DNA from: UBA4742 sp963785815
GTDB lineage: Bacteria > Actinomycetota > Acidimicrobiia > Acidimicrobiales > Acidimicrobilacustridaceae
Assembly: GCA_963785815.1 (NCBI GenBank)
Contig: CAWAWN010000002.1
Coordinates: 620,001-684,000 of the forward strand
Direction of reading: 5' to 3'
DNA: 64,000 nucleotides
How positions within the stretch are numbered: position 1 is the first letter of the stretch; every line of letters begins with the position of its first letter. Made by a program: the position numbers and the translations under genes. The notes beneath the pieces were generated by a model. It saw nothing but the letters and a program-made list of their open reading frames with translations. It had not been told where the DNA came from and searched no databases. Positions 40,615-48,417 of the stretch are shown piece after piece.

Positions 40615-41394
40615 CTAGCCCGTGAAGGACGCCGTGCCCGGTGTCGCCGGGGCCGGTGGCGCGGTCGTCGGCGGCGCGGTGGTCGGCGGCACGGTGGTCG
40701 GCGTGGTGACCGACAGCGACCGCGTGTTCACCACCACCGAGAAGGGACCGCCGCCGTTGCGCGCCCCACCCACGACGAACACCTGCACGAGCTGGCCGCT
40801 CGACACCGCCTGGGCAGACAGGTCGAAGACGTCCGGCAGGTTGCCGGTGCTGGCCACCCCACGCAGGTCGTGGGATCCGGCCGGCAGGTCCGTGCTCTGC
40901 ACCTGCCCCTGGCCGATCTGGGTGAGCGCGGTCTGTCCGTCCACCAGCAGGTCGATCGGGCCGAAGACCACCGCGTGGTAGATCGCCACCCGGCCGTGGC
41001 CGGCGGCCACGGGGCTGGTCGGGTCGTCGAACAGGTCGATGAACGGCGACAGGTGGTTGGTGACCAACGACAGGCTGGCGCCCGACGCCACCTGGACCTG
41101 GGTGAGATGCTGCGGACCGGCCGGCGCGGCGCAGCTCGGGGACGACTGGTGGGGCACGGTCTTGAAGTCGTAGGTGCCCCCCGGCAACGTGACGACGACG
41201 GGGGCGCTGGCCACGTCGGTGGCCACCACGGTCGTGTCGGCGCACAGGTCGACGGACCCGTCGTAGCGGTCGCCGTTCACGAACACGAGCGTGGCGTCCG
41301 GCGAGGAGGACGAGGCGATCGACGCGGCCGGCGGCAGAGCCATTGGCAGCGTCATGGCCAGGAGGACGCCGACGGTGGTGGGGACAGCTCGCAC
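40615..41394 (-). CDS. Exported DUF4397-like protein with Pro/Thr tail ending in FTG
   Basis: The 259-residue protein has a signal peptide (VPTTVGVLLAMTLPMALPPAASIAS). The body is DUF4397-like and beta-rich: ATLVFVNGDRYDGSVDLCADTTVVATDV, VVVTLPGGTYDFKTVPH, GHGRVAIYHAVVFGPIDLLVDGQTALTQIGQGQ, LPAGSHDLRG and GQLVQVFVVGGARNGGGPFSVVVNTRSL. A PTTVPPTTAPPTTAPP linker follows, ending ...TPGTASFTG-stop with no hydrophobic anchor. Proteins of this domain are usually surface-associated. The GTG at 41394 is taken, with GGAGAGAGG upstream. It is the third protein in the window with a terminal FTG. Confidence 0.78.
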   Translation of the reverse strand: MRAVPTTVGVLLAMTLPMALPPAASIASSSSPDATLVFVNGDRYDGSVDLCADTTVVATDVASAPVVVTLPGGTYDFKTVPHQSSPSCAAPAGPQHLTQVQVASGASLSLVTNHLSPFIDLFDDPTSPVAAGHGRVAIYHAVVFGPIDLLVDGQTALTQIGQGQVQSTDLPAGSHDLRGVASTGNLPDVFDLSAQAVSSGQLVQVFVVGGARNGGGPFSVVVNTRSLSVTTPTTVPPTTAPPTTAPPAPATPGTASFTG

Positions 41395-41593
41395 GATGCA
41401 CCTCTCTCCGGGCCGGCGCCGATCGGCGCAACGACCTAGCTCGGCCAGCTTGGCGGGGGACGGTCGCCGGCCACAGGGTCGAAGGTCCCGGGATGTGGAC
41501 GCGAGGTGAACGGCGGGGGGCGGGGCGGTGACAACTCGTGGCCCTGGGCGGATCGTCGGGCAGGACGTCGCCCGGTTGGGGAAGAGTGGTTCC

Positions 41594-43987
41594 ATGACCG
41601 AGAACGGCCCGGCTGCGGGCCTCGAGCCGGACCAGGTCGAGCTGCTCGACGCCTGGTGGCGGGCGGCCAACTACCTGACCGTGGGCCAGATCTACCTGCA
41701 GGCCAACCCGCTGCTGCGCGAGCCCCTGACCGCGGCCCACATCAAGCCCCGCTTGCTCGGCCACTGGGGCACCTCACCGGGGCTCAGCTTCCTCTACGCC
41801 CACCTGAGCCGGTTCATCCGCCGGGACGGGCTCGACATGATCTTCGTGACCGGGCCCGGCCACGGCGGTCCGGCCCTGGTGGCCAACACCTACCTCGAGG
41901 GCAGCTACACCGACGTCTACCCCGACATCAGCCGCGACCTGGTGGGACTCCAGGCGCTGTTCCGCCAGTTCTCCACGCCGGGTGGCATCCCCAGCCACGT
42001 CAGCGTGCCCACGCCCGGGTCCATCCACGAGGGTGGCGAGCTGGGCTACGCCCTGGTCCACGCCTTCGGTGCCGCCTTCGACAACCCGGACCTCATCGTG
42101 GCCTGCGTGGTGGGCGACGGTGAGGCCGAGACCGGCCCGCTGGAGGGCTCCTGGAAGGGCATCCGCTTCCTGAACCCGGCCCGCGACGGAGCGGTGCTGC
42201 CCATCCTGCACCTCAACGGCTACAAGATCAGCGGTCCCACCGTGCTGGGCCGGGTGGGCCACGACGCCGTGGTCGACCTGCTCGACGCCCACGGCTACCG
42301 GGCGCACCTGGTCGCCGGCCACCAGCCGGCCGAGATGCACCAGAAGCTGGCCGCCGCCCTGGAGGAGTGCCTTGCCGCCATCGCCCGCATCCAGGCCGAC
42401 GCCCGGGCCGGCGGCCCGGTGCTGGCCGAGCCCTGGCCGGCCATCGTGCTGGCCACGCCCAAGGGCTGGACCGGCCCCGCCGTGGTGGACGGCGTCCCCG
42501 TGGAGGGCACCTTCCGGGCCCACCAGGTGCCGCTGGCCAACGTCCGCGACAACCCCGAGCACCTGGCCCTGCTCGAGGCCTGGATGCGCAGCTACCGGCC
42601 CGAGGAGCTGTTCGACGCCAACGGCCGTCCGGTGCCCTGGCTGGCCGACCTGGCGCCGCCCGGCGACCGGCGCATGGGGGCCAACCCCCAGGCCAACGGC
42701 GGGCTGCACCCCCGGCCGCTGGCCCTGCCCGACTGGCGGGCCTACGCGGTGGACGTCACCGCCCCCGCCATCCTGCACGTCGAGTCGACCGACCGCCTGG
42801 GCCAGGTGCTGCGCGACATCTACCGGGACGACGGGACCCCCGGCTCGTTCCGCCTGTTCTGCCCGGACGAGACCAACTCCAACCGGCTGGGGGCGGTGTT
42901 CGAGGTCACCGACCGGTGCCTGGTCGAGCCCACCACCCCGGCCGATGACCACGTCTCGCCCGACGGCCGGGTCATGGAGGTGCTCAGCGAGCACCTCTGC
43001 CACGGCTGGCTGGAGGGCTACACGCTGACCGGTCGCCACGGCCTGTTCGCCTCCTACGAGGCCTTCGCCATGGTGTCTGCCTCGATGACGGTGCAGCACA
43101 CCAAGTGGCTCGAGGGCGCGCGCGACCTGGCTTGGCGCCGACCGGTGCCCTCGCTGAACGTGCTGTTGACCTCGACGTGCTGGCGCAACGACCACAACGG
43201 CTTCAGCCACCAGGGCCCCGGCCTGATCGACACCCTGCTGACCAAGCGGGGCACCGTGAGCCGCATCTACCTGCCCCCCGACGCCAACTGCCTGCTGTCG
43301 GTGGCTGACCACTGCCTGCGCAGCCGCGACTACGTGAACCTGATCGTGATCGACAAGCAGCCCCAGCTGCAGTACCTGAACGCGGAGGATGCCGCGGCCC
43401 ACTGTGCGGCGGGCGCCGGCATCTGGGACTGGGCCGGCACCGAGTCGGCCGAGACCCGTCGGGCCGGGGAACCCATCGACGTGGTCCTGGCCTGCGCCGG
43501 CGACATCCCCACCATGGAGATGCTGGCCGCCGCCGACCTGCTGCGCACGCACGTGCCCGACCTGGTCTTCCGGTTCGTCAACGTGGTCGACCTGATGCGG
43601 CTGAACCCGGCGCCGAACCACCCCCACGGGCTGACTCCCGGGGAGTTCGCCGAGCTGTTCACCCCCGACACCGACGTGGTGTTCGCCTTCCACGGCTACT
43701 CCACCGCCATCCACGGCCTGGTGCACGGCCAGTCCCACGCCGACCGGTTCCACGTGCGGGGTTACCGCGAGCAGGGGACGACCACCACGCCGTTCGACAT
43801 GGTGGTGCTCAACCGGATGAGCCGCTTCCACCTGGCCACCGAGGTGCTGCGCCGGGCTCGGCGCTCGCCGGCCGGCGCCACGGAGCTGGCCGAGCGCTGC
43901 CACGACCAGCTCGAACGGCACCATGCGTACGTGCGCGAGCACCTCGAGGACCTGCCCGAGATCCGGGACTGGACCTGGCCGACGTGA
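41594..43987 (+). CDS. xfp: Phosphoketolase (xylulose 5-phosphate/fructose 6-phosphate)
   Basis: The 797-residue protein has the full length of bacterial phosphoketolases. Visible blocks are YLTVGQIYLQANPLLREPL, IKPRLLGHWGTSPGLSFLYAHL, FVTGPGHGGPALVANTYLEGSY, the thiamine-diphosphate motif VVGDGEAETGPLEGSWKG followed by HLNGYKISGPTVLGR, FCPDETNSNRLGAVFE and CWRNDHNGFSHQGPGLIDTLL. It splits xylulose 5-phosphate (and often fructose 6-phosphate) with phosphate into acetyl phosphate plus glyceraldehyde 3-phosphate (or erythrose 4-phosphate). The acetate kinase gene overlaps its stop by 4 bp and would convert acetyl phosphate to acetate and ATP. The ATG at 41594 is chosen; the GTG at 41528 adds a non-conserved leader. 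Confidence 0.94.
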   Translation: MTENGPAAGLEPDQVELLDAWWRAANYLTVGQIYLQANPLLREPLTAAHIKPRLLGHWGTSPGLSFLYAHLSRFIRRDGLDMIFVTGPGHGGPALVANTYLEGSYTDVYPDISRDLVGLQALFRQFSTPGGIPSHVSVPTPGSIHEGGELGYALVHAFGAAFDNPDLIVACVVGDGEAETGPLEGSWKGIRFLNPARDGAVLPILHLNGYKISGPTVLGRVGHDAVVDLLDAHGYRAHLVAGHQPAEMHQKLAAALEECLAAIARIQADARAGGPVLAEPWPAIVLATPKGWTGPAVVDGVPVEGTFRAHQVPLANVRDNPEHLALLEAWMRSYRPEELFDANGRPVPWLADLAPPGDRRMGANPQANGGLHPRPLALPDWRAYAVDVTAPAILHVESTDRLGQVLRDIYRDDGTPGSFRLFCPDETNSNRLGAVFEVTDRCLVEPTTPADDHVSPDGRVMEVLSEHLCHGWLEGYTLTGRHGLFASYEAFAMVSASMTVQHTKWLEGARDLAWRRPVPSLNVLLTSTCWRNDHNGFSHQGPGLIDTLLTKRGTVSRIYLPPDANCLLSVADHCLRSRDYVNLIVIDKQPQLQYLNAEDAAAHCAAGAGIWDWAGTESAETRRAGEPIDVVLACAGDIPTMEMLAAADLLRTHVPDLVFRFVNVVDLMRLNPAPNHPHGLTPGEFAELFTPDTDVVFAFHGYSTAIHGLVHGQSHADRFHVRGYREQGTTTTPFDMVVLNRMSRFHLATEVLRRARRSPAGATELAERCHDQLERHHAYVREHLEDLPEIRDWTWPT

Positions 43988-45261
43988 GTCGGCCGTCAGG
44001 TTCCCGCCCGCGCCACGTCCTGGCCGTCAACGCCGGTTCGTCGTCGGTCAAGCTGGCGCTGTTCGAGGTCACCGGTGAACCCGGGGCCACGGGCGGGGAC
44101 GGGTCTGGTGGGTCTGGCGGGTCGGGTGGGGACGGGTTGGGCGGGGACGGGTCTGGCGGGTCGGGTGGGGACAGGTTGGTCGAGCGGTGGCGCTCGCAGC
44201 TCGACGTCGAGCCGGGCACCACGCCGGATCTGGCCCGAGCCGTGGACGAGCTCAGGGACCGGGACCTGCCCCCGCCCGACGCCGTCGGCCACCGGGTGGT
44301 GCACGGCGGACCGGATCACGTGGCCCCCGCTCGGGTGGACGACGCCCTGCGGGCGGACCTGGTGGAGCTGGTGCGGTTCGCCCCCCTGCACCAGCCGGCG
44401 GCGCTGGCCGGGCTGGCGGCAGCCGAGCGGGTGTGGCCGGGTCGTCCCCAGGTGGCCTGTTTCGACACCGCCTTCCACCGCAGCCTGGCCCCCGAGGCCT
44501 TCACCTATGCCCTGCCGGCCGCGGTCCGGGCCACCGGGGTCCGCCGATACGGCTTCCACGGGCTGAGCTACGAGTACGTGGTCAGCCACCTGGCCGAGCT
44601 CCACCCCGGGCGCACCGTGATCGCCCACCTCGGTTCGGGCGCCAGCCTGTGCGCGGTGGCCGGCGGACGATCGGTGGACACCACCATGGGGTTCACGCCC
44701 ACGGGTGGGCTGGTCATGGCCACCCGGCCGGGAGACCTCGATCCCGGCGTGCTCATCGACCTGCTGCGCCGGCCGCCCGGAGGCCTGGGTCGTGACGGTT
44801 CTGGCCCGACCGGCCCGACCGGCCTGGGCGTCGCCGACGCGCTGGAGGACCTGCTCGACCACCGCAGCGGGTTGGCCGGGCTGTCGGGCGGCAACGGTGA
44901 CGCCCGGAACCTGCTGGCGGTGCGAGCGGCCGGCGATGCTGACGCCGCCCTGGCCCTGTCCGTGTTCACCCGAACCGCGGCCAAGCAGGTGGCGGCCATG
45001 GCCGCCGCCCTGGGTGGGTTGGACACGTTGGTGTTCACCGGCGGGATCGGCCAGCACGCCCCCGAGCTGCGGGCCGAGATCGCGGCCCCGCTCGGCTTCC
45101 TCGGCATCGCCATACATCCCGAGGCCAACCGGACCTCCGCCGCGGTGATCTCGCCCCCCGGTGCCGGGTCGGTGCGCGCCGGTGGGGTGACCGTGCGGGT
45201 GGTGGCCACCGACGAGGAGCGTGTGATCGCCCGCCACACCGCCGCCCTGGTCTACAACTAG
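43984..45261 (+). CDS. ackA: Acetate kinase with Gly/Ser-rich insertion
   Basis: The 425-residue enzyme has all acetate kinase blocks: VLAVNAGSSSVKLALFEV, VGHRVVHGG, ACFDTAFHRSLAPEAFTYALP, YGFHGLSYEYV, IAHLGSGASLCAV, DTTMGFTPTGGLVMATRPGDLDP and VFTGGIGQHAPELRAEI. It makes ATP and acetate from acetyl phosphate supplied by the upstream phosphoketolase. Between the first strand and ERWRSQLDVE, about 30 residues of Gly, Ser and Asp are inserted, encoded by 31-bp direct repeats; other acetate kinases have a short loop there. The GTG start overlaps the phosphoketolase stop. The insertion lies away from catalytic residues, so activity may be kept. Confidence 0.93.
   Translation: MSRPSGSRPRHVLAVNAGSSSVKLALFEVTGEPGATGGDGSGGSGGSGGDGLGGDGSGGSGGDRLVERWRSQLDVEPGTTPDLARAVDELRDRDLPPPDAVGHRVVHGGPDHVAPARVDDALRADLVELVRFAPLHQPAALAGLAAAERVWPGRPQVACFDTAFHRSLAPEAFTYALPAAVRATGVRRYGFHGLSYEYVVSHLAELHPGRTVIAHLGSGASLCAVAGGRSVDTTMGFTPTGGLVMATRPGDLDPGVLIDLLRRPPGGLGRDGSGPTGPTGLGVADALEDLLDHRSGLAGLSGGNGDARNLLAVRAAGDADAALALSVFTRTAAKQVAAMAAALGGLDTLVFTGGIGQHAPELRAEIAAPLGFLGIAIHPEANRTSAAVISPPGAGSVRAGGVTVRVVATDEERVIARHTAALVYN
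44110..44179. repeat. 31-bp direct repeats within ackA
   Basis: 44110-44140 and 44149-44179 are identical except for one base, offset by 39 bp. They encode GSGGSGGD units inserted near the N terminus of acetate kinase. Confidence 0.85.
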
Positions 45262-45282
45262 CGAGACCCCCGTGCCGGAACT

Positions 45283-45326
45283 GGGCATCTTTGGCTGTGG
45301 CAATTCGCGCATTTTGCCGGCCAGTT
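45283..45326 (+). repeat. 44-bp dispersed repeat, copy 1 (upstream of SCO6745-like gene)
   Basis: It starts GGGCATCTTTGGC, contains TCGCGCATTTTG and ends CCAGTT. Copy 2 (46261-46304), after the gene, has the same length and the same ordered conserved blocks. AT-rich for this genome and non-coding. Confidence 0.65.
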
Positions 45327-45345
45327 TCGAACAGGGTAGGGGCGG

Positions 45346-45351
45346 TAGGTT
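45346..45351 (+). promoter_or_regulatory. -10 box (TAGGTT) of leaderless SCO6745-like transcript
   Basis: TAGGTT is followed by 6 nt and the GTG at 45358, which favours this start over the GTG at 45355. Confidence 0.5.
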
Positions 45352-45357
45352 CAGGTG

Positions 45358-46242
45358 GTGGACGAACCGCGACTCGATGGCGACACCGACTGGGTGGCCA
45401 TCACCAGGCGCAACGCCCGCAGCGTGCAGACCACCATCGGCTGGATCTTCTGGGATCCCGGGGCGGTCGCCCGCTACGAGGCGCTGGGCCTGAGCGGGCC
45501 GCTGGGCTACATCGCGGCCCGGGGCGCGCCCTTCGCCGGCGCCGGACCCGAGGCCATGGCCGCCTCGTTCGGCTCGATCAGCCCGCTGGGGATCATCCTG
45601 GTGTTCACCCAGCTGGGCTCGCCGGAGGAGTTCCAGGCGTTCTGGCTGGCCCGCGACCAGGCCGTGCTCGAGGGGCTGGCCACCCACGCCCCGGCCATCC
45701 TCGAGCCGCTGGCCGAGCTCGGTCCCGCCCTGTGGGACGTGGCCGGGCAGCTCCCGGTGGTGGGTCGTCCGTTCGCGGCCAGCCACCTGGGGGTGCCCCG
45801 GCCCGACGACCCGGTGCTGTCGGGCTGGCACGCCGTCAACTACCTGCGCGAGTGGCGGGGCGACACGCACTGGGCCCTGGTGGCCGGCCAGGCCCTGAGC
45901 GGCGACGAGGCCTCCATCCTCCACAACGCGTGGTTGGGCTACGAGGGCGACTGGTTGTCGCAGTCGCGAGGCAACACACCGGAGTCGATCGACGCGGCCT
46001 GGTCGGGCCTGGAGGCCAGGGGCCTGGCCGCCGATCGCACGGTCAACACGGACGGCGTGGCCCTGCGCCAGTGGATCGAGGACGAGACCGACCGGCGCAC
46101 CACCCGACCGTGGGAGCTGCTGGGCGAGGCACGCTCGATCGAGTTCGCCGAGCGCCTCGAGCCGCCGTGCGAGCTCCTGTTGGCCCGGGTCGACCTGACC
46201 GCCGGGCCCAACTACCAACCGGCATCGCGCCTCCGCTCGTAG
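45358..46242 (+). CDS. SCO6745-like conserved protein (winged-helix-type)
   Basis: The 294-residue protein matches the SCO6745 type. RRNARSVQTTIGWIFWDPGAVARYEALGLSGPLGYIAARGAPFAGAGPEAMAASFGSISP is followed by helical repeats and a closing half with VLSGWHAVNYLREWRGDTHWALVAGQALSGDEASILHNAWLGYEGDWLSQSRG. A winged-helix module follows (AAWSGLEARGLAADRTVNTDGVALRQWIEDETDRRTTRPWELLG). The family is common in actinobacteria and its role is unknown. The gene is flanked on both sides by copies of a 44-bp repeat. It reads from a leaderless-type promoter. Confidence 0.82.
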   Translation: MDEPRLDGDTDWVAITRRNARSVQTTIGWIFWDPGAVARYEALGLSGPLGYIAARGAPFAGAGPEAMAASFGSISPLGIILVFTQLGSPEEFQAFWLARDQAVLEGLATHAPAILEPLAELGPALWDVAGQLPVVGRPFAASHLGVPRPDDPVLSGWHAVNYLREWRGDTHWALVAGQALSGDEASILHNAWLGYEGDWLSQSRGNTPESIDAAWSGLEARGLAADRTVNTDGVALRQWIEDETDRRTTRPWELLGEARSIEFAERLEPPCELLLARVDLTAGPNYQPASRLRS

Positions 46243-46260
46243 CCCTTCCTCTCGCGAAAT

Positions 46261-46304
46261 GGGCATCTTTTGCGTGCCCGTCTCGCGCATTTCGGCGCCC
46301 AGTT
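46261..46304 (+). repeat. 44-bp dispersed repeat, copy 2 (downstream of SCO6745-like gene)
   Basis: GGGCATCTTTTGC, TCGCGCATTTCG and CCAGTT appear in the same order and spacing as in copy 1. In this copy GGGCA and TGCCC could also form a short stem. Confidence 0.65.
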
Positions 46305-46319
46305 CCAGCGGGAGGGGCG

Positions 46320-47354
46320 TCAGCCAGGGTGGTGGGCGAAGAAGTCGAGCATGAGCTGGTTGGCCTGGATCTGTCGGGTCGTCATCCCGCCCCCGTCGTC
46401 GGTCAGGGCGCCAGGCCAGCTGTGCCCGCCGCCCTCGACGCGGTACAGCACCACCGCGGTCCCGTGGGTGCAGCCGGGCCAGATCTGGCGCGTCACCTGG
46501 GTGCCGAGGACGGTGTCGGTGGAGGTGGGCGAGCAGTGGTCGAGGCGGGCCCAGTCACCCATGTTCAGCTCGGTCCCCCGCACGGCCACGTCGGGCAGCG
46601 ACGCGCCTTTGACCCCGTTGGCGAAGGGCACGGCCGGGTCCAGCGTGCCGTGGAAGGCGATCAGCGAGATGGGCCGGGTGCAGCCCAGCTGGAAGTCGAC
46701 GGCCACGGTCGCCATGGCCGCCACCTGGCCCTCGTGGTGGCAGGTGTAGAGGAGGGTGAAGGCGGCGCCGGCCGAGAACCCGGCGAGGTAGAGGCGCGCC
46801 TCGTCCACGCACCGGGTGGCCTCGAGGTGCGCCACGAGGGCGGACACGAAGGCGGCGTCGGTGCCCTGGGCATCGAGCTGCCAGGACTTGGTCGTGCCAC
46901 CGACCTTGGGGTCGACCGAGCCGTCGGGGCTGGCCACCAGGTAGCCGCGGGCCGCGGCCTGCGCCGGGAGGTCGGTGTACTGGTCGATCCCCTCGCCGGA
47001 TCCGCCGTAGCCGTGGAACAGCAGCACCAGTGGGGCCGGGCGGGCCGAGCCCTCGGCGGTGGCGGTGGTCCCGGATGCGGTCGACAGGCCCGAGCCGGCC
47101 GAGCCGGGCAGGGTCAGCTGGTAGCTGCGGGTCTGGGTGCCGACCACCAGGGTCTGGGCTCCGGCGGCGTCGACCGGGCTGTGGTCGTGGCAGCCGGACG
47201 AGGGCCGGGCGGCCGACGAGCGTGCAGTGCGAGGGGCGAACGTCGTGGCCGCAGGCCCGGCTCGGGAGGTCCCGGTGACGCAGCCGGTCACGGCCAGGCC
47301 CAGCGCGGCGGTGGCCACCAGACCGACGAGTCGGGCGGAGCGGAACCGGGCCAT
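46320..47354 (-). CDS. LpqC-like esterase/PHB-depolymerase-family lipoprotein
   Basis: The 344-residue protein has a lipoprotein signal (LVGLVATAALGLAVTGC) and an alpha/beta-hydrolase domain of the polyhydroxybutyrate-depolymerase/feruloyl-esterase type. LVLLFHGYGGSGEGIDQYTDLPAQAAARGYLVASPDG is the oxyanion part and LYLAGFSAGAAFTLLYTC has the nucleophile Ser. LIAFHGTLDPAVPF supplies the acid, and YRVEGGGHSWPG holds the catalytic His. Paired Cys (RCVDEA, YTCHHE, LGCTRP, PGCTHG) suggest disulfides outside the cell. It would cleave esters of polymers or plant-derived phenolics. The ATG at 47354 follows a TAGTCT box by 6 nt. Confidence 0.88.
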   Translation of the reverse strand: MARFRSARLVGLVATAALGLAVTGCVTGTSRAGPAATTFAPRTARSSAARPSSGCHDHSPVDAAGAQTLVVGTQTRSYQLTLPGSAGSGLSTASGTTATAEGSARPAPLVLLFHGYGGSGEGIDQYTDLPAQAAARGYLVASPDGSVDPKVGGTTKSWQLDAQGTDAAFVSALVAHLEATRCVDEARLYLAGFSAGAAFTLLYTCHHEGQVAAMATVAVDFQLGCTRPISLIAFHGTLDPAVPFANGVKGASLPDVAVRGTELNMGDWARLDHCSPTSTDTVLGTQVTRQIWPGCTHGTAVVLYRVEGGGHSWPGALTDDGGGMTTRQIQANQLMLDFFAHHPG

Positions 47355-47360
47355 GGCCTG

Positions 47361-47366
47361 AGACTA
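47361..47366 (-). promoter_or_regulatory. -10 box (TAGTCT) of leaderless esterase transcript
   Basis: TAGTCT lies 6 nt before the esterase ATG, and its TAG is the stop codon of the upstream gene, as also seen at 10602. Confidence 0.5.
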
Positions 47367-47963
47367 GGAGGTCGGCCACGACGAGGACGGTCGAGGTCGG
47401 GTGTCCGCCCGGGTCGCGCTCGCCAGCCGCAGGGCCGTGAGCCAGTGGGCCAGGCGACGCGCCGGGAGACCATGGTTCACGTCGAGCCCGGCCCCTCGCT
47501 GCGGCTGTCGGCGGGCGCGTTCACGGGCCATCCATCCTGCTCGCCGCTCCAGGCGGCGCCGGTCGTGGGCTCGCGCCGGTCGCAGCCCGCCCTCGTACTG
47601 CAGGTGGCTCAAGGCGTGGCGGCCGACCAGCCCGTCGGGGAGCATCCGGCGCAGGTGTGGGAGCCGGTCCTCGATCGGCAGCTCGGCGGTGACGGCGATG
47701 GACCACCGGATGAAGTGGTCCAGCTTGTGGCTGCCCCAGCGGCGCCGCATGAGGACGCGTAGCTCGGCGTGGGCGGTGCGCGCGGGGTGGTGGCGCTCGT
47801 CCCACTCGTCGTAGCTGGCCGCCCCGTCGCCGGCGGGGTCGGCCGCCCCATCAGGTCGCGCAGCTCCTGGGCCACCGCCCGGGAAGCTGAGTGGCGGCAA
47901 CCAGTTGCGCAGGAGCCAAGCCAGTGCCGCCGCTCCGTACTCGCGGATTTCGCCGACGGTCAC
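47364..47963 (-). CDS. Hypothetical basic protein
   Basis: The 199-residue protein starts with a hydrophobic helix (YGAAALAWLLRNWLPPL). A Gly/Ala/Asp-rich low-complexity stretch follows, then a plausible globular part, LRVLMRRRWGSHKLDHFIRWSIAVTAELPIEDRLPHLRRMLPDGLVGRHALSHL, and a very Arg-rich end. I know no family. In the low-complexity part another frame reads VAQELRDLMGRP, so local sequence errors are possible. The GTG at 47963 has GGGGGC upstream. It lies divergent from the ArsR gene and 9 bp upstream of the esterase gene on the same strand. Confidence 0.55.
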   Translation of the reverse strand: MTVGEIREYGAAALAWLLRNWLPPLSFPGGGPGAARPDGAADPAGDGAASYDEWDERHHPARTAHAELRVLMRRRWGSHKLDHFIRWSIAVTAELPIEDRLPHLRRMLPDGLVGRHALSHLQYEGGLRPARAHDRRRLERRAGWMARERARRQPQRGAGLDVNHGLPARRLAHWLTALRLASATRADTRPRPSSSWPTS

Positions 47964-48011
47964 GCCCCCAGCGGGCTGTCGGTGGTTGACAAGGTCGCTT
48001 AGGTCAGTGTC

Positions 48012-48025
48012 TACTAACGGTTAGT
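48012..48025 (+). promoter_or_regulatory. Leaderless promoter and ArsR operator
   Basis: TACTAA (48012-48017) lies 6 nt before the GTG of the ArsR gene. It overlaps the perfect inverted repeat ACTAAC-G-GTTAGT (48013-48025), which runs into the start codon. This suits autorepression. Confidence 0.6.
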
Positions 48026-48380
48026 GACTGCTGACCTTCTTGCCCCGAAACGGGCGGTGGCGTCGGCCCTGGGCGAGGGGACGCGCCAGGCAATCGTCGA
48101 GCTGCTGGCCGAGCGACCCCGTTCGGTGGGTGAGCTGGCCGACCTCCTGCCCGTCACCCGTCCCGCCGTCTCCCTGCACCTGAAGGTCTTGCGTGACGCC
48201 CACGTGGTGCAGGCCACGCCGCTGGGCACCCGCCGGGTCTACCGCCTCGATCCCGAAGGGCTCGACCTGCTGCGCACCTACCTCGATCACCTCTGGGCCG
48301 GCGCGCTCGACCGCTTCGCCGTCGCGGCCGAAGCCGCCCACGCCGCCCGTCGCCCGGCCGACACCCCACCCGACCGATGA
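48024..48380 (+). CDS. ArsR-family transcriptional regulator
   Basis: The 118-residue protein is a winged-helix repressor: VASALGEGTRQAIVELLAERPRSVGELADLLPVTRPAVSLHLKVLRDAHVVQATPLGTRRVYRLDPEGLDLLRTYLDHLW. No metal-binding Cys pair is present, so it belongs to the ArsR group that is usually paired with SRPBCC/AHSA1 genes rather than metal sensing. The SRPBCC gene follows after 37 bp. The start GTG sits within an inverted repeat, suggesting that it represses its own leaderless promoter. Confidence 0.87.
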   Translation: MTADLLAPKRAVASALGEGTRQAIVELLAERPRSVGELADLLPVTRPAVSLHLKVLRDAHVVQATPLGTRRVYRLDPEGLDLLRTYLDHLWAGALDRFAVAAEAAHAARRPADTPPDR

Positions 48381-48417
48381 CGCCCACCACCACCCCCGAC
48401 CTGGAGGAGCCACCACG

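Noticed and set aside
41416..41429. Palindrome GCGCCGATCGGCGC upstream of the DUF4397-like gene
   Set aside because: Fourteen bases of pure G/C-rich palindrome without a linked promoter or a second copy; chance is likely in this composition.
41774..43942. Minus-strand open frame of about 720 codons opposite phosphoketolase
   Set aside because: His/Gly/Val-rich mirror of phosphoketolase codons, with no family features.
47800..47890. Possible double frameshift in the hypothetical gene at 47364 (another frame reads VAQELRDLMGRP)
   Set aside because: Two compensating errors within about 50 bp would be needed and no family alignment is available, so it is only mentioned in the entry.
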